51,298 bases of DNA from Aquibium sp. ELW1220 (GCF_030398385.1 NZ_JAOAOQ010000013.1:1-51298), one strand, 5' to 3'; positions 8,557-19,300 are shown, counted from the first letter of the stretch. The notes: a model not told the origin generated them from the letters alone. Numbers and translations are program-made.

Positions 8557-9660
8557 ATGACGTCGATGCTTTCCCGTCGTTCCCTGCTCAAGGCCGGCGC
8601 TGCCGGCCTGGCCGCGAGCGCTCTGCCTCTCGGTTTCGCCCGTGCCCAGACGCCGATCGTGCTCGGTGCCGTCTATGTCGGCCCGCGTGACGATTTCGGC
8701 TGGAACCAGGCCCACGCCGTGGCCATGGACATCCTCAAGCAGGTGCCGGGCGTGACCGTCATCGAGGAGGAGAAGGTGCCGGAGACGGACGCCGTCGCCC
8801 AGTCGATGGAATCCATGATCAACCTCGACGGCGCCAACCTCGTGCTCGCCACCTCCTTCGGCTACTACAATCCCTTCGTCGTCGAGACGGCGAAGAAGTA
8901 TCCGAACGTGCAGTTCCGGCACGCCGCGCCGCTGTGGAACGAGGCGACCGACCCGAAGAACGCCGGCAGCTATTTCTGCTACCTGAACCAGGCGCACTAC
9001 GTGAACGGTGTCGCGGCGGGCCTGTCGACGACGTCCAACAAGATCGGCTTCGTGGCGGCCAAGCCGATCCCGTCGGTGCTGTCCAACATCAACTCGGTGC
9101 TGCTCGGCGCCCGCAGCGTCAATCCGGCCGCGACCGTGCAGGTCATCTTCACCGGCGAATGGTCGATGCCGGTGCGCGAGGCGGAAGCCGCCAACGCGCT
9201 GATCGATGCGGGCTGCGACGTCATCACCTGCCATGTCGACGGGCCGAAGGTCGTGGTCGAGACGGCCGAGACGCGCGGCGTCAAGAGCTGCGGCCACAAT
9301 GCCAGCCAGGCGCCGCTGGCGCCGAAGGGCTTCATCACCGGCGCCGAGTACAAGTGGGAGACGATCTACAAGATCTACGCCGACGCTCTGGCCAAGGGTG
9401 AGGCGCTGCCGAACTTCATCGCCGGCGGCTACCATAACGACATGCTGCGCAACTCGGCCTTCGGCGCGGGTGCTTCGCCGGAAGCGGTCAAGGCCGGCGA
9501 GGCGGCGATCGAGGCCCTGAAGGCCGGCAAGCCGATCTATGTCGGTCCGCTCAAGGACAACACCGGCAAGCTGGTGATCGAAGGCTCGATGGACAATTAC
9601 GACCCGGTGCTCGACGGCATGAACTACCTGCTCGAGGGCGTGGTCGGCTCGATCACCTGA
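8557..9660 (+). CDS. BMP-family ABC transporter substrate-binding protein (Tat signal)
   Basis: This is a 367-residue periplasmic binding protein. ATG 8557 has TTGGAG six bases upstream. Residues 1-30 carry a twin-arginine-type signal (SRRSLLKAGAAGL, cleavage near FARA). The mature protein has the BMP/PnrA fold: an opening LGAVYVGPRDDFGWNQAH, and later blocks such as VLATSFGYYNPFV, KIGFVAAKPIPSVLSNINS and the hinge NASQAPLAPKGFITGAEYKW. Known BMP importers carry nucleosides and purine-type ligands. The neighbours here suggest a ureido ligand such as biuret, triuret or a related amide. The partner permeases and ATPase are encoded downstream, after a 208-base gap with a large inverted repeat. 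Confidence 0.88.
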   Translation: MTSMLSRRSLLKAGAAGLAASALPLGFARAQTPIVLGAVYVGPRDDFGWNQAHAVAMDILKQVPGVTVIEEEKVPETDAVAQSMESMINLDGANLVLATSFGYYNPFVVETAKKYPNVQFRHAAPLWNEATDPKNAGSYFCYLNQAHYVNGVAAGLSTTSNKIGFVAAKPIPSVLSNINSVLLGARSVNPAATVQVIFTGEWSMPVREAEAANALIDAGCDVITCHVDGPKVVVETAETRGVKSCGHNASQAPLAPKGFITGAEYKWETIYKIYADALAKGEALPNFIAGGYHNDMLRNSAFGAGASPEAVKAGEAAIEALKAGKPIYVGPLKDNTGKLVIEGSMDNYDPVLDGMNYLLEGVVGSIT

Positions 9661-9691
9661 TCGCGCGGGCACGGGGTCGCGACGTGAGGAA

Positions 9692-9839
9692 GCACCCCCT
9701 CACCGACCCTTCGGGCCACCTCTCCCCCTGCCCGGGGGAGAGGAGCCCAGGCTGGACGGACGCCGGCGCTGCGGCAGGCGCTTCTTCTCCCCCGGGCAGG
9801 GGGAGAGGTGGCACGCGAAGCGTGACGGTGAGGGGGTGC
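9692..9839. repeat. Large imperfect inverted repeat (REP/BIME-like) between binding-protein and permease genes
   Basis: The outer arms read GCACCCCCTCACCG on the left and its complement CGGTGAGGGGGTGC on the right, about 148 bases apart. Inside lie two G/C hairpins: CCTCTCCCC...GGGGAGAGG at 9719-9743, and its near copy in inverted order at about 9785-9808. The motif 'CCCCCTCACC...CCACCTCTCCCCC...GGGGGAGAGG' is a familiar type of intergenic palindrome in rhizobial genomes. Here it occupies most of the 9661-9868 gap. It could reduce permease expression relative to the binding protein or stabilise the upstream mRNA. Confidence 0.75.
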
Positions 9840-9868
9840 TGCGACCTCTCGGATGGGAAAACCCTGCC

Positions 9869-10978
9869 ATGACCGCCGTCGTCTCGCCCCCTGCCGCCCG
9901 GCCGATCAGCCTCGGCCCGCGCACCATGCGCGCTCTCGAGGCGCTGGTCATTCCGCTCGGCGCGCTGATCGCTTCGGCGCTGCTCTTCTCCGTCTTCCTG
10001 ATCCTGCTCGGCAAGTCGCCGGCGACCTTCTTCAGCCTGATCTGGACGGGCGGGTTCGGCTCGTCCTTCTCGATCCAGAATACGCTGCAGCGCAGCGCGC
10101 CGCTGATCCTCACCGGGCTGGCCTTCGCCATTCCCGCCCGCATCGGGCTGACGCTGATCGGCGCAGAGGGCGCCCTCGTGCTTGGCGGTTTCACCGCAGC
10201 CGCAGTCGCCATTCCGCTGGTCACCGGCGGGATCGCGCCGGTCGTGACGCTGCCGCTGATGGCGCTCTCGGCGATGGCAGTCGGTGCGGTGTGGATCGGG
10301 CTCGCAGGCTGGCTGCGCCACTATCGCGGCGTCAACGAGACGATCTCGTCGCTGCTCCTGTCCTACATCGCGGTCGCCATCATGAATTTCTTCGTCGAAG
10401 GCCTGCTGCGCGATCCGGCGTCGGCCAACAAGCCGTCGACCATGCCGATCGGCGACGCCTACCGCGTCGGCTCCATGCCGGGCACATCCGTGCACTGGGG
10501 TCTGGCGGCCGGGCTGGTGCTGGCCGTCGCGCTGTGGATCCTGATGACGCGCACGACCTTCGGTTTTGCCGCTCGGATGACCGGCGGCAACGTCCGCGCC
10601 GCCAAGGCGCAAGGCCTGCCCGTCGGCTTCCTCGTCGTCGCCTGCTGCGCCATTGCAGGCGCCTGCGCCGGGCTCGCCGGCTTCTACGAGGTCGCCGCCG
10701 TGCATGGCCAGGCCAACGCCTCGCTGGTGGCCGGCTACGGCTTCACCGGCATTCTCGTCGCCTTCCTGGCGCGCCAGAACCCGCTCGCGGTGGTGCCCGT
10801 CGCGATCATGTTCGGCGCGCTCGCGGCCTCCGGCGGGCTGATCCAGCGCCGCATGGGCATGCCCGACGCCACCGTGCTGGTGCTCCAGGGCATCATCTTC
10901 GTGGTGCTGCTCGTGTCCGAGACCTTCTACGGGCGCATCCCCTTCCTGCAGGCCAGAACGACGGGAGACCGGACATGA
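9869..10978 (+). CDS. ABC transporter permease (BMP/nucleoside-type, first subunit)
   Basis: This is a 369-residue inner-membrane protein with about eight to ten hydrophobic segments. ATG 9869 was chosen; the longer frame from 9836 would start inside the inverted repeat. It has the family pattern of BmpB/NupB-like permeases (BPD_transp_2): LTGLAFAIPARIGLTLIGAEGAL, then YRGVNETISSLLLSYIA, and the cytoplasmic loop RMTGGNVRAAKAQGL that contacts the ATPase. The stop overlaps the next start (ATGA), so the two permeases are translationally coupled and form the heterodimeric channel. The substrate is inferred to be a ureido compound from the enzymes in the same operon. Confidence 0.87.
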   Translation: MTAVVSPPAARPISLGPRTMRALEALVIPLGALIASALLFSVFLILLGKSPATFFSLIWTGGFGSSFSIQNTLQRSAPLILTGLAFAIPARIGLTLIGAEGALVLGGFTAAAVAIPLVTGGIAPVVTLPLMALSAMAVGAVWIGLAGWLRHYRGVNETISSLLLSYIAVAIMNFFVEGLLRDPASANKPSTMPIGDAYRVGSMPGTSVHWGLAAGLVLAVALWILMTRTTFGFAARMTGGNVRAAKAQGLPVGFLVVACCAIAGACAGLAGFYEVAAVHGQANASLVAGYGFTGILVAFLARQNPLAVVPVAIMFGALAASGGLIQRRMGMPDATVLVLQGIIFVVLLVSETFYGRIPFLQARTTGDRT

Positions 10979-11895
10979 CGGGCGCCGACCTCTTCATCGT
11001 GCTGATCGCCATGGTGGGCGGGGCCATCCGCGTCTCCACGCCCTTCATGTTCGTGGCGCTCGGCGAGTGCCTGACCGAGAAGTCCGGGCGCATCAACCTC
11101 GGGCACGAGGGCAATCTGGTGCTGGGCGCGATGGTCGCCTATGCCGGCTCCTACACGACCGGAAGCCCCTGGCTCGGCGTGCTGATGGCAGGCTGCGCGG
11201 GCCTCGTTCTGGGTGCGCTGCACGGGTGGATCTGCAAGCTGCCGAAGGTCAACGACATCGCGGTCGGCATCGCCTTCATGAGCTTCGGCACCGGCCTCGC
11301 CTTCTTTTTCGGCAAGCCCTACATCCAGCCCTCCGCGCCGCGGCTGGAAGCCATCCCGCTCGGCGACTGGACCGGCAATTCCTCCATCGCCCAGGCGCTG
11401 CAGGTCAACCCGCTTTTCTTCGTCGGCATCGCGCTTTCGGTCTTCCTGTGGTGGGCCTTCCGCAACATGCGCTGGGGCCTGATCCTCAGGATGACCGGCG
11501 ACAGCGCGGCCTCGGCCAAGGCCATGGGCGTCTCGGTCGACATGGTGCGGCTGCTCGCCACCGCCGCGGGCGGCTTCCTCGCCGGCGTCGGCGGGGCCTT
11601 CCTGTCGCTCTACTATCCCGGCAGCTGGAACGAGGGTCTGTCGTCCGGCCAGGGCCTGATGGCGGTGGCGCTGGTGATCTTCGCGCGCTGGGACCCGGTG
11701 CGCTGCGTGTTCGCGGCGCTGCTGTTCGGGGCGGCCGGCGCCATCGGCCCGTCGCTGCAGTCCATCGGCATCAGCCAGGGCTACTACTTCTTCAACGCCG
11801 CCCCCTACATCCTGACCCTTTTCATCATGATCGCCTCGGCCCGCTCCAAGAGCGCTGCGCGCGAGGCACCCGGCGAACTGTCGATCGTCAAGTGA
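10975..11895 (+). CDS. ABC transporter permease (BMP/nucleoside-type, second subunit)
   Basis: This is a 306-residue inner-membrane protein whose ATG overlaps the preceding stop. It has the BPD_transp_2 pattern: [21 protein letters not shown] near the N-terminus, [13 protein letters not shown], the ATPase-contact loop [15 protein letters not shown], and [17 protein letters not shown]. Together these indicate the shorter partner of the nucleoside-type permease pair. It is followed after 10 bases by the biuret hydrolase gene, so enzyme and importer genes are interleaved in one transcript. Confidence 0.87.
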   Translation: MTGADLFIVLIAMVGGAIRVSTPFMFVALGECLTEKSGRINLGHEGNLVLGAMVAYAGSYTTGSPWLGVLMAGCAGLVLGALHGWICKLPKVNDIAVGIAFMSFGTGLAFFFGKPYIQPSAPRLEAIPLGDWTGNSSIAQALQVNPLFFVGIALSVFLWWAFRNMRWGLILRMTGDSAASAKAMGVSVDMVRLLATAAGGFLAGVGGAFLSLYYPGSWNEGLSSGQGLMAVALVIFARWDPVRCVFAALLFGAAGAIGPSLQSIGISQGYYFFNAAPYILTLFIMIASARSKSAAREAPGELSIVK

Positions 11896-11905
11896 GGACC
11901 AAACC

Positions 11906-12624
11906 ATGAGCCTTGTCGATGAACGCATCGAGAAAGCCCGCGTGCCGGGCGCCGTGACGGTGGCTTCGGATCCCTATCCCTGGCCCTTCGACGGCGACAT
12001 CGGGCCGCACAACACCGCGCTCGTCGTGATCGACATGCAGACCGATTTCTGCGCGCCGGGCGGCTACGTCGATTCAATGGGTTACGACATTTCCCTGACG
12101 CGCGCGCCGATCGGGCCGATCCAGACCGTGCTGGCGGCGATGCGGGCCAAGGGCTATTTCGTCATCCACACGCGGGAAGGCCACAAGCCCGACCTCTCCG
12201 ACCTGCCGGCCAACAAGCGCTGGCGGTCGCAGCGCATCGGCGCGGGCATCGGCGACCAGGGCCCCTGCGGCCGGATCCTGGTGCGCGGCGAGCCGGGCTG
12301 GGAGATCATCCCCGAACTGCAGCCCGAGCCCGGCGAGGCGATCATCGACAAGCCCGGGAAGGGAACCTTTCTCGCCACCGACTTCGACCTCGTCCTGCAG
12401 ACCAGACGCATCCGCAACATCATCTTCACGGGGGTGACGACCGACGTCTGCGTCCACACCACCATGCGCGACGCCAACGACCGCGGCTACGAGTGCCTGC
12501 TGCTCGAGGATTGCTGCGCGGCGACCAAGGTGGAGAACCATCTGGCAGCCATCGACATGATCAAGATGCAGGGCGGCGTGTTCGGCGCGGTGGCGACCTC
12601 GGGCGCCCTGCTGGAGGCCCTGCC

Positions 12625-12628
<4 letters not shown>
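11906..12628 (+). CDS. biuH: Biuret hydrolase (isochorismatase-like cysteine hydrolase)
   Basis: This 240-residue enzyme is predicted to hydrolyse biuret to allophanate and ammonia, feeding AtzF. The isochorismatase-fold triad is present: Asp43 (VVIDMQTDF), Lys149 (IIDKPGKG) and Cys182 ([13 protein letters not shown]). Gln222 (KMQGGVFG) is also conserved. In Rhizobium leguminosarum BiuH these residues are Asp36, Lys142, Cys175 and Gln215, a constant offset of seven. The N-terminal DPYPWPFDG and the segment [17 protein letters not shown] also look BiuH-like as I recall that sequence. The ATPase gene starts inside its stop codon (GTGA). A close relative such as triuret hydrolase cannot be fully excluded without assays. 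Confidence 0.85.
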
Positions 12629-14181
<1,553 letters not shown>

Positions 14182-14182
14182 C

Positions 14183-14866
14183 ATGGCCATCACCGTCGAA
14201 GCCCGACCCTATCCCTTCACGCTCGATCCGGCGCATGCGGCGCTGGTCGTCATCGACATGCAGCGCGACTTCATCGAGCCGGGCGGCTTCGGCGCCGTGC
14301 TCGGCAACGACGTGTCGCGGCTCACCGCCATCATCCCGTCGGTGGCGGCGCTGCTCTCGCTGTTTCGCGGCCAGAACCTGCCAGTCCTGCACACCCGCGA
14401 GGCGCACCGGCCGGACCTGTCCGACTGTCCGCCGGCCAAGCGGCTGCGCGGCGCGCCCGGTCTCAGGATCGGTGACGAGGGGGCAATGGGCCGCATTCTC
14501 GTCGCCGGCGAGCCGGGCAACGCCATCGTGCCGGAGCTTGCCCCGTTGACCGGCGAAATGGTGATCGACAAGCCTGGCAAGGGCATGTTCTGGGCGACCG
14601 GCCTGCATGAGATCCTGTCGGAGAAAGGCATCACGCAGCTCGTCATCGCCGGGGTCACCACGGAGGTCTGCGTCCAGACCTCGATGCGCGAGGCCAATGA
14701 TCGCGGGTACGAGTGTCTTCTGATCGAGGAGGCGACGGAAAGCTATTTTCCCGAGTTCAAGGCGTCGGCCATAGAGATGATCGTGGCGCAGGGCGGTATC
14801 GTCGGCTGGTCGGCGAGGCTCGCGGCGCTCGAAACGGCTTTCGCGCGGGAGCTGGTGCATGGCTGA
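14183..14866 (+). CDS. Second isochorismatase-like cysteine hydrolase, candidate triuret hydrolase
   Basis: This 227-residue protein is related to the biuret hydrolase encoded 1.5 kb upstream. It has Asp25 (VVIDMQRDF), Lys130 (VIDKPGKG), Cys163 ([21 protein letters not shown]) and Gln203 (VAQGGIVG), so the catalytic set is complete. It lacks the long N-terminal arm of BiuH, and the segment between the Asp and Lys blocks differs ([19 protein letters not shown]). In Herbaspirillum, a BiuH paralogue, TrtA, converts triuret to carboxybiuret, which decays to biuret; that is an attractive role here. RutB-like ureidoacrylate or N-carbamoyl amide hydrolysis is the alternative. The ATG is two bases after the ATPase stop, and the next gene overlaps by eight bases. 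Confidence 0.7.
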   Translation: MAITVEARPYPFTLDPAHAALVVIDMQRDFIEPGGFGAVLGNDVSRLTAIIPSVAALLSLFRGQNLPVLHTREAHRPDLSDCPPAKRLRGAPGLRIGDEGAMGRILVAGEPGNAIVPELAPLTGEMVIDKPGKGMFWATGLHEILSEKGITQLVIAGVTTEVCVQTSMREANDRGYECLLIEEATESYFPEFKASAIEMIVAQGGIVGWSARLAALETAFARELVHG

Positions 14867-15635
14867 ACAGGGTCGCTGGGCGGGACGCCATCCCGGCAAG
14901 GACATCGTTCGCCACGATGTGTGGCGGCTCCTGGAGGGGGCCGGCGTCGCCGTCGGACCGGCCTGGAGCATGATCCCCAACTTCGTCGGCGCCGATGTCG
15001 CGGCCTGGCGGCTCTCACAGACCGCCGCCTGGAAGGCGGCGCGCACGGTGAAGACCAATCCCGACCACCCGCAGATCCCGATCCGCGTCCGCGCGCTCTA
15101 CGAAGGCAAGACCGTCTACACGCCGGTGCCGTACCTGACGCACGATTTTCCCTATCTCAGGCTCGACCCGAAGCGCCTCCAGGCCGACGGTGTCTCGTTC
15201 GAACTCGCCGCCACGGCGCAGGGCTTCATGCAGCATGGCGAGCGCATCGAGTTCGAGGATGTCGAGCCGCTCGACTTCTGCGTCGTCGGCTCGGTCGCCG
15301 TCGGGCGCGGCGGCGGGCGCACCGGCAAGGGTGCCGGCTTCGCAGACCTCGAGACCGGCATCTTCCGTGAGCTCGGCGTCGTCAGCGACATCACGCCGCT
15401 CGCCACGACCGTGCATTCGCTGCAACTCGTGCCGGACGACGTCGTCGTGATCGAGGCGCATGACAGCCCGCTCGATTTCATCGCCACCGAGGCTGAACTG
15501 ATCGAGACGCAGAATGCCATGCCGCGGCCGGCGGGCGTGACCTGGGAGAAAGTGCGGGCCGATCAGTTCGAGACGATCCCGTTTCTCGCGCGGCTGCGGG
15601 ACCGGATGCTGGCGCGGGAGGAGGGGAGCCGATGA
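14859..15635 (+). CDS. 5-formyltetrahydrofolate cyclo-ligase-like (MTHFSD-type) protein
   Basis: This is a 258-residue soluble protein whose ATG overlaps the end of the preceding hydrolase gene. The fold signature is the Gly-rich loop [17 protein letters not shown] near residue 155, which matches the G-GGG-DL loop of 5-formyl-THF cyclo-ligase. VVGSVAV before it and TTVHSLQLV after it also fit. The sequence is closer in style to MTHFSD-type proteins than to housekeeping FolD-associated FAU1. True cyclo-ligases use ATP to make 5,10-methenyl-THF; nothing in the sequence shows that substrate is used here. Its place inside a biuret operon suggests a role in ureido or amide metabolism, still unknown. 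Confidence 0.65.
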   Translation: MAEQGRWAGRHPGKDIVRHDVWRLLEGAGVAVGPAWSMIPNFVGADVAAWRLSQTAAWKAARTVKTNPDHPQIPIRVRALYEGKTVYTPVPYLTHDFPYLRLDPKRLQADGVSFELAATAQGFMQHGERIEFEDVEPLDFCVVGSVAVGRGGGRTGKGAGFADLETGIFRELGVVSDITPLATTVHSLQLVPDDVVVIEAHDSPLDFIATEAELIETQNAMPRPAGVTWEKVRADQFETIPFLARLRDRMLAREEGSR

Positions 15636-16021
15636 TGGTCGTCAACGATCCGGAGACGCTGGCGCAGGCAATCGCAGCCTTCGAGGCTTACGAGACGGCT
15701 CTGCTGGCCAACGACAATGCCACGCTTGAAGCGATGTTCATGCCATCGCCACTGACGATCCGCTATGGCGTGGCCGAAGTCCAGCATGGCTACGAGGAGA
15801 TCCGCGCCTTCCGCAAGGTTCAGGCGCCCTTCGAGCGGCAGCTCGCGCGCACCGTCATCACCACCTACGGCACCGATTTCGCGGTCGCGTCCACCCTGTT
15901 CTTCCGGAACGACTTTCCTGGCGAAGTCGGACGGCAGATGCAGACGTGGGTGCGCAGCGACGACGGCTGGAAGGTGGCGGCCGCGCATGTGTCGATGATG
16001 CCGGAGACCCGGACCTCCTAG
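15632..16021 (+). CDS. AtzH/HpxZ-family (DUF3225) protein, SnoaL-like fold
   Basis: This 129-residue protein starts at ATG 15632, overlapping the previous stop; a second ATG follows immediately at 15635. It has the NTF2/SnoaL-like pattern of the DUF3225 family: AFEAYETALLANDNATLEAMF, LTIRYGVAEVQHGYEEIRAFRK, and a C-terminal MQTWVRSDDGWKVAAAHVS. Two relatives are informative. HpxZ belongs to oxalurate metabolism, and AtzH hydrolyses dicarboxyurea, a by-product of the AtzE step in cyanuric acid catabolism. No AtzE or AtzG gene is visible here. It is the last gene of the operon and converges on the sigma-54 regulator gene with a four-base gap. Confidence 0.75.
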   Translation: MMVVNDPETLAQAIAAFEAYETALLANDNATLEAMFMPSPLTIRYGVAEVQHGYEEIRAFRKVQAPFERQLARTVITTYGTDFAVASTLFFRNDFPGEVGRQMQTWVRSDDGWKVAAAHVSMMPETRTS

Positions 16022-16025
16022 GCGG

Positions 16026-17486
16026 CTACCGGGGCGGATTTTCCCAGGCTTCGATGCGGCGGTAGAGGGTCGACGGGCTGACCTCCAGCATCTGCGCCGC
16101 CTTCGGAATGGAGCCGCCGCTGGCGGTTATCGCGCGCTCGATCGCCTCGCGGATGGTCGTCTCGAGCGGGCCGACCGGCTGGTCGGGGTGACCGGACCCG
16201 GCCATCGAGGGAGCCGATGCCAGGATGCGATGCGCGTCGGCGGCGGAACCGGCTGCCGAAGCCGTGGGCACCGGCGCCCGGATATCGGGCGGAAGCATGG
16301 CGGGTTCGATCGACGGACCATCGTTCAGGACGACAAGCCGCCGCATCAGGTTTTCCAGCTGCCGCACATTGCCGGGCCAGGAGTGGCGGCGCATGGCAGC
16401 GAGAACATCGGCCGACAAAGCGCTGAATTCCTTGCCCTCTTCCTCTGCGAAGCGGGTGAGGAAGGACTGCGCCAGCTGGGCGATGTCCTCGCCGCGGTCG
16501 CGCAGCGGCGGCAGCTCGATCGGGATCACGTGCAGGCGGTAATAGAGGTCCTCGCGGAAGCGGCCGGCCTGAACTTCGGCCAGGGGGTCGCGATTTGAGG
16601 CGCAGACGATGCGCACGTCCGAACGCTGGACCTTGTCCTCGCCCAGGCGCTGCACCTCCTTGCTCTGCAGGAAGCGCAGCAGCTTGGACTGCAACGCGAT
16701 GTCCATCTCGCAGATCTCGTCGAGGAACAGCGTGCCGCCGTCCGCCGAGAGCGCCGCGCCTCTGCGATCGGACGTCGCTCCGGAAAAAGCGCCGCGGACA
16801 TGGCCGAAGATCTCGCTTTCCAGCAGGTCCTTGGGGATCGCCGCGCAGTTCAGCGTCACGAAAGGTCCGCTCGCCCGTTTCGACGTGCGATGGATGGCAT
16901 CCGCGCAGAGTTCCTTGCCGGTGCCGCTCTCGCCCAGGACGAAGACCGTTGCGCTCGACGGCGCGGCGTTGCGGATTATGCGGTACACGGTCTGCATGGC
17001 CGGAGAGCGACCGATGAAGCGACAGAAGCCTGCTTCGTCGCCGAGCTCGCGCTTCAGCGTCGAAACTTCCGCCTTCAGCCGCGCGCGTTCGGTGGCATTG
17101 GTGACGGTGACCGCCAGTCGGTGCGCGTTGAGCGGCTTGACGATGAAGTCGAAGGCTCCCCGGCGCATGGCGTCGACGGCGAGGTTGATCGAGCCATCGG
17201 CGGTGATGACCACCGCTTCGGTCTCGTCGCCGCGCTCGCGCAGCGCGTCGAGCACGTCCAGCCCGGTCATGTCGGGCAGACGCACATCCAGCACCAGCGC
17301 GTCGTACGAACAGGTCTTCAGAAGGGACAGGGCCTCGGCGCCGGTGGCCGCCGTCTCGACGGCGAAGTCCTGCTTCTCGAGGATCGCGCGGTAGGTTGCA
17401 GAGAGCGAGGGGGTATCCTCGACCACGAGCACGACGGGGCGTCGACCCCTTTGTGTCTCTCCATTCGTCGCAGCGTGAAACTGCAT
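16026..17486 (-). CDS. NtrC/LuxO-type sigma-54-dependent response regulator
   Basis: This 486-residue protein has three domains. Residues about 17-130 are a receiver with phospho-acceptor Asp67 (DALVLDVRLPD) and the Lys of IVKPL. Residues about 155-390 are an AAA+ domain with Walker A GESGTGKE, Walker B GGTLFLDEI and arginine-finger region FREDLYYRL. Residues about 440-480 are a Fis-type helix-turn-helix (GSIPKAAQMLEVSPSTLYRRI). The sigma-54 contact loop reads GAFSGA instead of GAFTGA. It is the last gene of the chemosensory operon, 116 bases after the MCP-like gene and transcribed in the same direction. No classical histidine kinase lies nearby, so the operon's CheA is the obvious candidate kinase. 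The Myxococcus Che3 system, with NtrC-like CrdA, is a known precedent. Confidence 0.88.
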   Translation of the reverse strand: MQFHAATNGETQRGRRPVVLVVEDTPSLSATYRAILEKQDFAVETAATGAEALSLLKTCSYDALVLDVRLPDMTGLDVLDALRERGDETEAVVITADGSINLAVDAMRRGAFDFIVKPLNAHRLAVTVTNATERARLKAEVSTLKRELGDEAGFCRFIGRSPAMQTVYRIIRNAAPSSATVFVLGESGTGKELCADAIHRTSKRASGPFVTLNCAAIPKDLLESEIFGHVRGAFSGATSDRRGAALSADGGTLFLDEICEMDIALQSKLLRFLQSKEVQRLGEDKVQRSDVRIVCASNRDPLAEVQAGRFREDLYYRLHVIPIELPPLRDRGEDIAQLAQSFLTRFAEEEGKEFSALSADVLAAMRRHSWPGNVRQLENLMRRLVVLNDGPSIEPAMLPPDIRAPVPTASAAGSAADAHRILASAPSMAGSGHPDQPVGPLETTIREAIERAITASGGSIPKAAQMLEVSPSTLYRRIEAWENPPR

Positions 17487-17602
17487 CTGTCGCCCTGCCT
17501 TGCAGTCCTTGCTGGCCTGCCATGGGCGCGTTTTATCCGATATCCATTAAGGATCGGCGAAACCGAGGACCACGGACCGCACGGGCATCGAAGTCGGCCG
17601 GA

Positions 17603-19300
17603 TCATTCTCCCATGGCTGTGCGCCGGGCGGCGATGCGGGCGGCGAAGGCGTCGTGAATACGGCGTTCGTCTTCCATCGTGTAGCCGCTGCGTAGCCTGT
17701 CCAGCGTTCCGAGCAGCGAGGCGACGAGCTCGTCGTTCTCGACCGCGGCGGGCAGGCCCTCGCCCGCGGCCAGCCGGGATGACTGATCGGCAAGCTCGGC
17801 CGCACGCGTGCGACCGGTCCTGATGTCGTATGCCGCGTCTTCCAGGGTCTTGGCCATGCCGGGTCCTTCCGCCTCGAGGGTGTGTATCGCGTCGCTGGTC
17901 CGTCGGTCGATCGTCATCAGAAGATCGACGGCGGACCGCGCCGTGGCTTCGATCCCGCCGATCTCGCGCGCGAGGTCGCCGCTGGCGTCGGCCCGGATCC
18001 TGTCTGTCACGCCCGCGCAGGCGCGCAGCGCCTCCACGGCTGCCTCGGCCGAGGCCACGGTCTCCATGGTCAGGTCCCGCAGCTGCTGGGCCACGACGTT
18101 GAGTGCCCGGCCGCGGCTGCCCAGCTGGGCGCATTTCACGGTCGCGTTGAGGCTGAGGATCCGCATCTCCGCCTCGACGTCCTGGACCACCTCGACATGC
18201 GCCAGCAGCTCCGCGACGGCACTGGCCATCCGTCCGGCGAGGGCATCGAGTTCGGTCCGTTCGGCCGCGCAACGGCGCAGCAGCGATATCGCCTGGTGCA
18301 GTTCCTTCGCGAGGGAAGAGATCGGGCCCTCGCCGGAGCTCCCCGACCTCCCCACCAGTGCCGCCGCCGAGCGCACCATGTCGAGAGCGTCGCGGGAGAG
18401 GCCGACGAGGGCGTCCTCGGCCGATGCCATGTCAGCATCGTATTCCGCGACTGCGGCGGCGAGTTGCTCCGCCTGCAGCTTGCCGATTTCCCTCAGCTGT
18501 GCCTCGGCGGCATCCGCCCCCGCCTCGTCATCCATGCCCGCGCCGGTTCCCGGCACGAAAGCCCGCTCGGCGTGCTCGATGCGCTGCCGAATGCGATCGC
18601 CGGACTGCAGGGACAACACGACGGCGCCGACGCGGGCCGCGATCTGGCGGACCGTCTCGCTCGTACGCTGACCGACGTCAGCGGCCGACCGCCGCCGGTC
18701 CTCGACCCGCTCCAGACGCGAAGCGAGCTTGTCGCCGAGGTCGGCCAGCGTTCCGGAATGCGAGAGCTCGAAGGTCAGGCGCTTGTCGGCCACCGCCTTC
18801 AGATCGCTGCGCAGGCGGCGGAACAGGTCGGAGAAGCGGCTGACGGTGGTCCCGGCCTCGCGCGAGAGGCGGTCGATGTCGATGGTGAAGACCTCGAAAC
18901 CCTCGACCTGGCCGAGTTCGGCGGCGACCACGCGCGCGTTCACCGAGAGGATGCCGATCATCTTGACGCTGCGCTGCAGATCCGAGATCGGCGAGGCCGA
19001 GGCGGCGAGCGCCCGGCTCAGGTCGTCCATCGTCTCGCGCTCGCGTCCGAAAGCGGCGGTGACCTCCCTTGCCCGGTCGCCGATCGACGCGATGTCGCGA
19101 CAGGCCTGGTCGAGTTCCGCGCTGCGGATATCGCGCGGCAGCGCCTCGAACAGAGCCGAGTTGCGGTTCAGATCGCCGACGCACCGCAAGAGCCTGCTGC
19201 CGGCGCCCGCCACGGACATATCGATCGTCGCGCGCGTATCGGCGAGGTCTTCCAGGATGGAATGCCATGCCGAGCCGGGAGAAGCCGCGGGCGCGTTCAT
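17603..19300 (-). CDS. Soluble MCP-like chemosensory protein with two degenerate hairpin tips
   Basis: This 565-residue protein has no transmembrane segment and is predicted almost entirely helical and coiled-coil. Two segments resemble the tip of methyl-accepting chemotaxis proteins, whose canonical form is LLALNAAIEAARAGE. One is [22 protein letters not shown] near residue 120; the other is [31 protein letters not shown] near residue 385. Both keep the hydrophobic-Asn-Ala core and the 'VVA-L' continuation but have lost the usual Glu and Arg contacts. The ATG overlaps the cheB stop (ATGA). It may act as a cytoplasmic co-receptor or as a regulator of array packing. I know of no named family for the whole protein. 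Confidence 0.6.
   Translation of the reverse strand: MNAPAASPGSAWHSILEDLADTRATIDMSVAGAGSRLLRCVGDLNRNSALFEALPRDIRSAELDQACRDIASIGDRAREVTAAFGRERETMDDLSRALAASASPISDLQRSVKMIGILSVNARVVAAELGQVEGFEVFTIDIDRLSREAGTTVSRFSDLFRRLRSDLKAVADKRLTFELSHSGTLADLGDKLASRLERVEDRRRSAADVGQRTSETVRQIAARVGAVVLSLQSGDRIRQRIEHAERAFVPGTGAGMDDEAGADAAEAQLREIGKLQAEQLAAAVAEYDADMASAEDALVGLSRDALDMVRSAAALVGRSGSSGEGPISSLAKELHQAISLLRRCAAERTELDALAGRMASAVAELLAHVEVVQDVEAEMRILSLNATVKCAQLGSRGRALNVVAQQLRDLTMETVASAEAAVEALRACAGVTDRIRADASGDLAREIGGIEATARSAVDLLMTIDRRTSDAIHTLEAEGPGMAKTLEDAAYDIRTGRTRAAELADQSSRLAAGEGLPAAVENDELVASLLGTLDRLRSGYTMEDERRIHDAFAARIAARRTAMGE

Noticed and set aside
6442-9672. A minus-strand open frame of about 1076 codons across atzF and the binding-protein gene
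   Set aside because: Its translation is rich in Arg, His, Asp and Gly without domain structure, and it lies opposite two well-supported genes. Long antisense frames are normal in GC-rich DNA.
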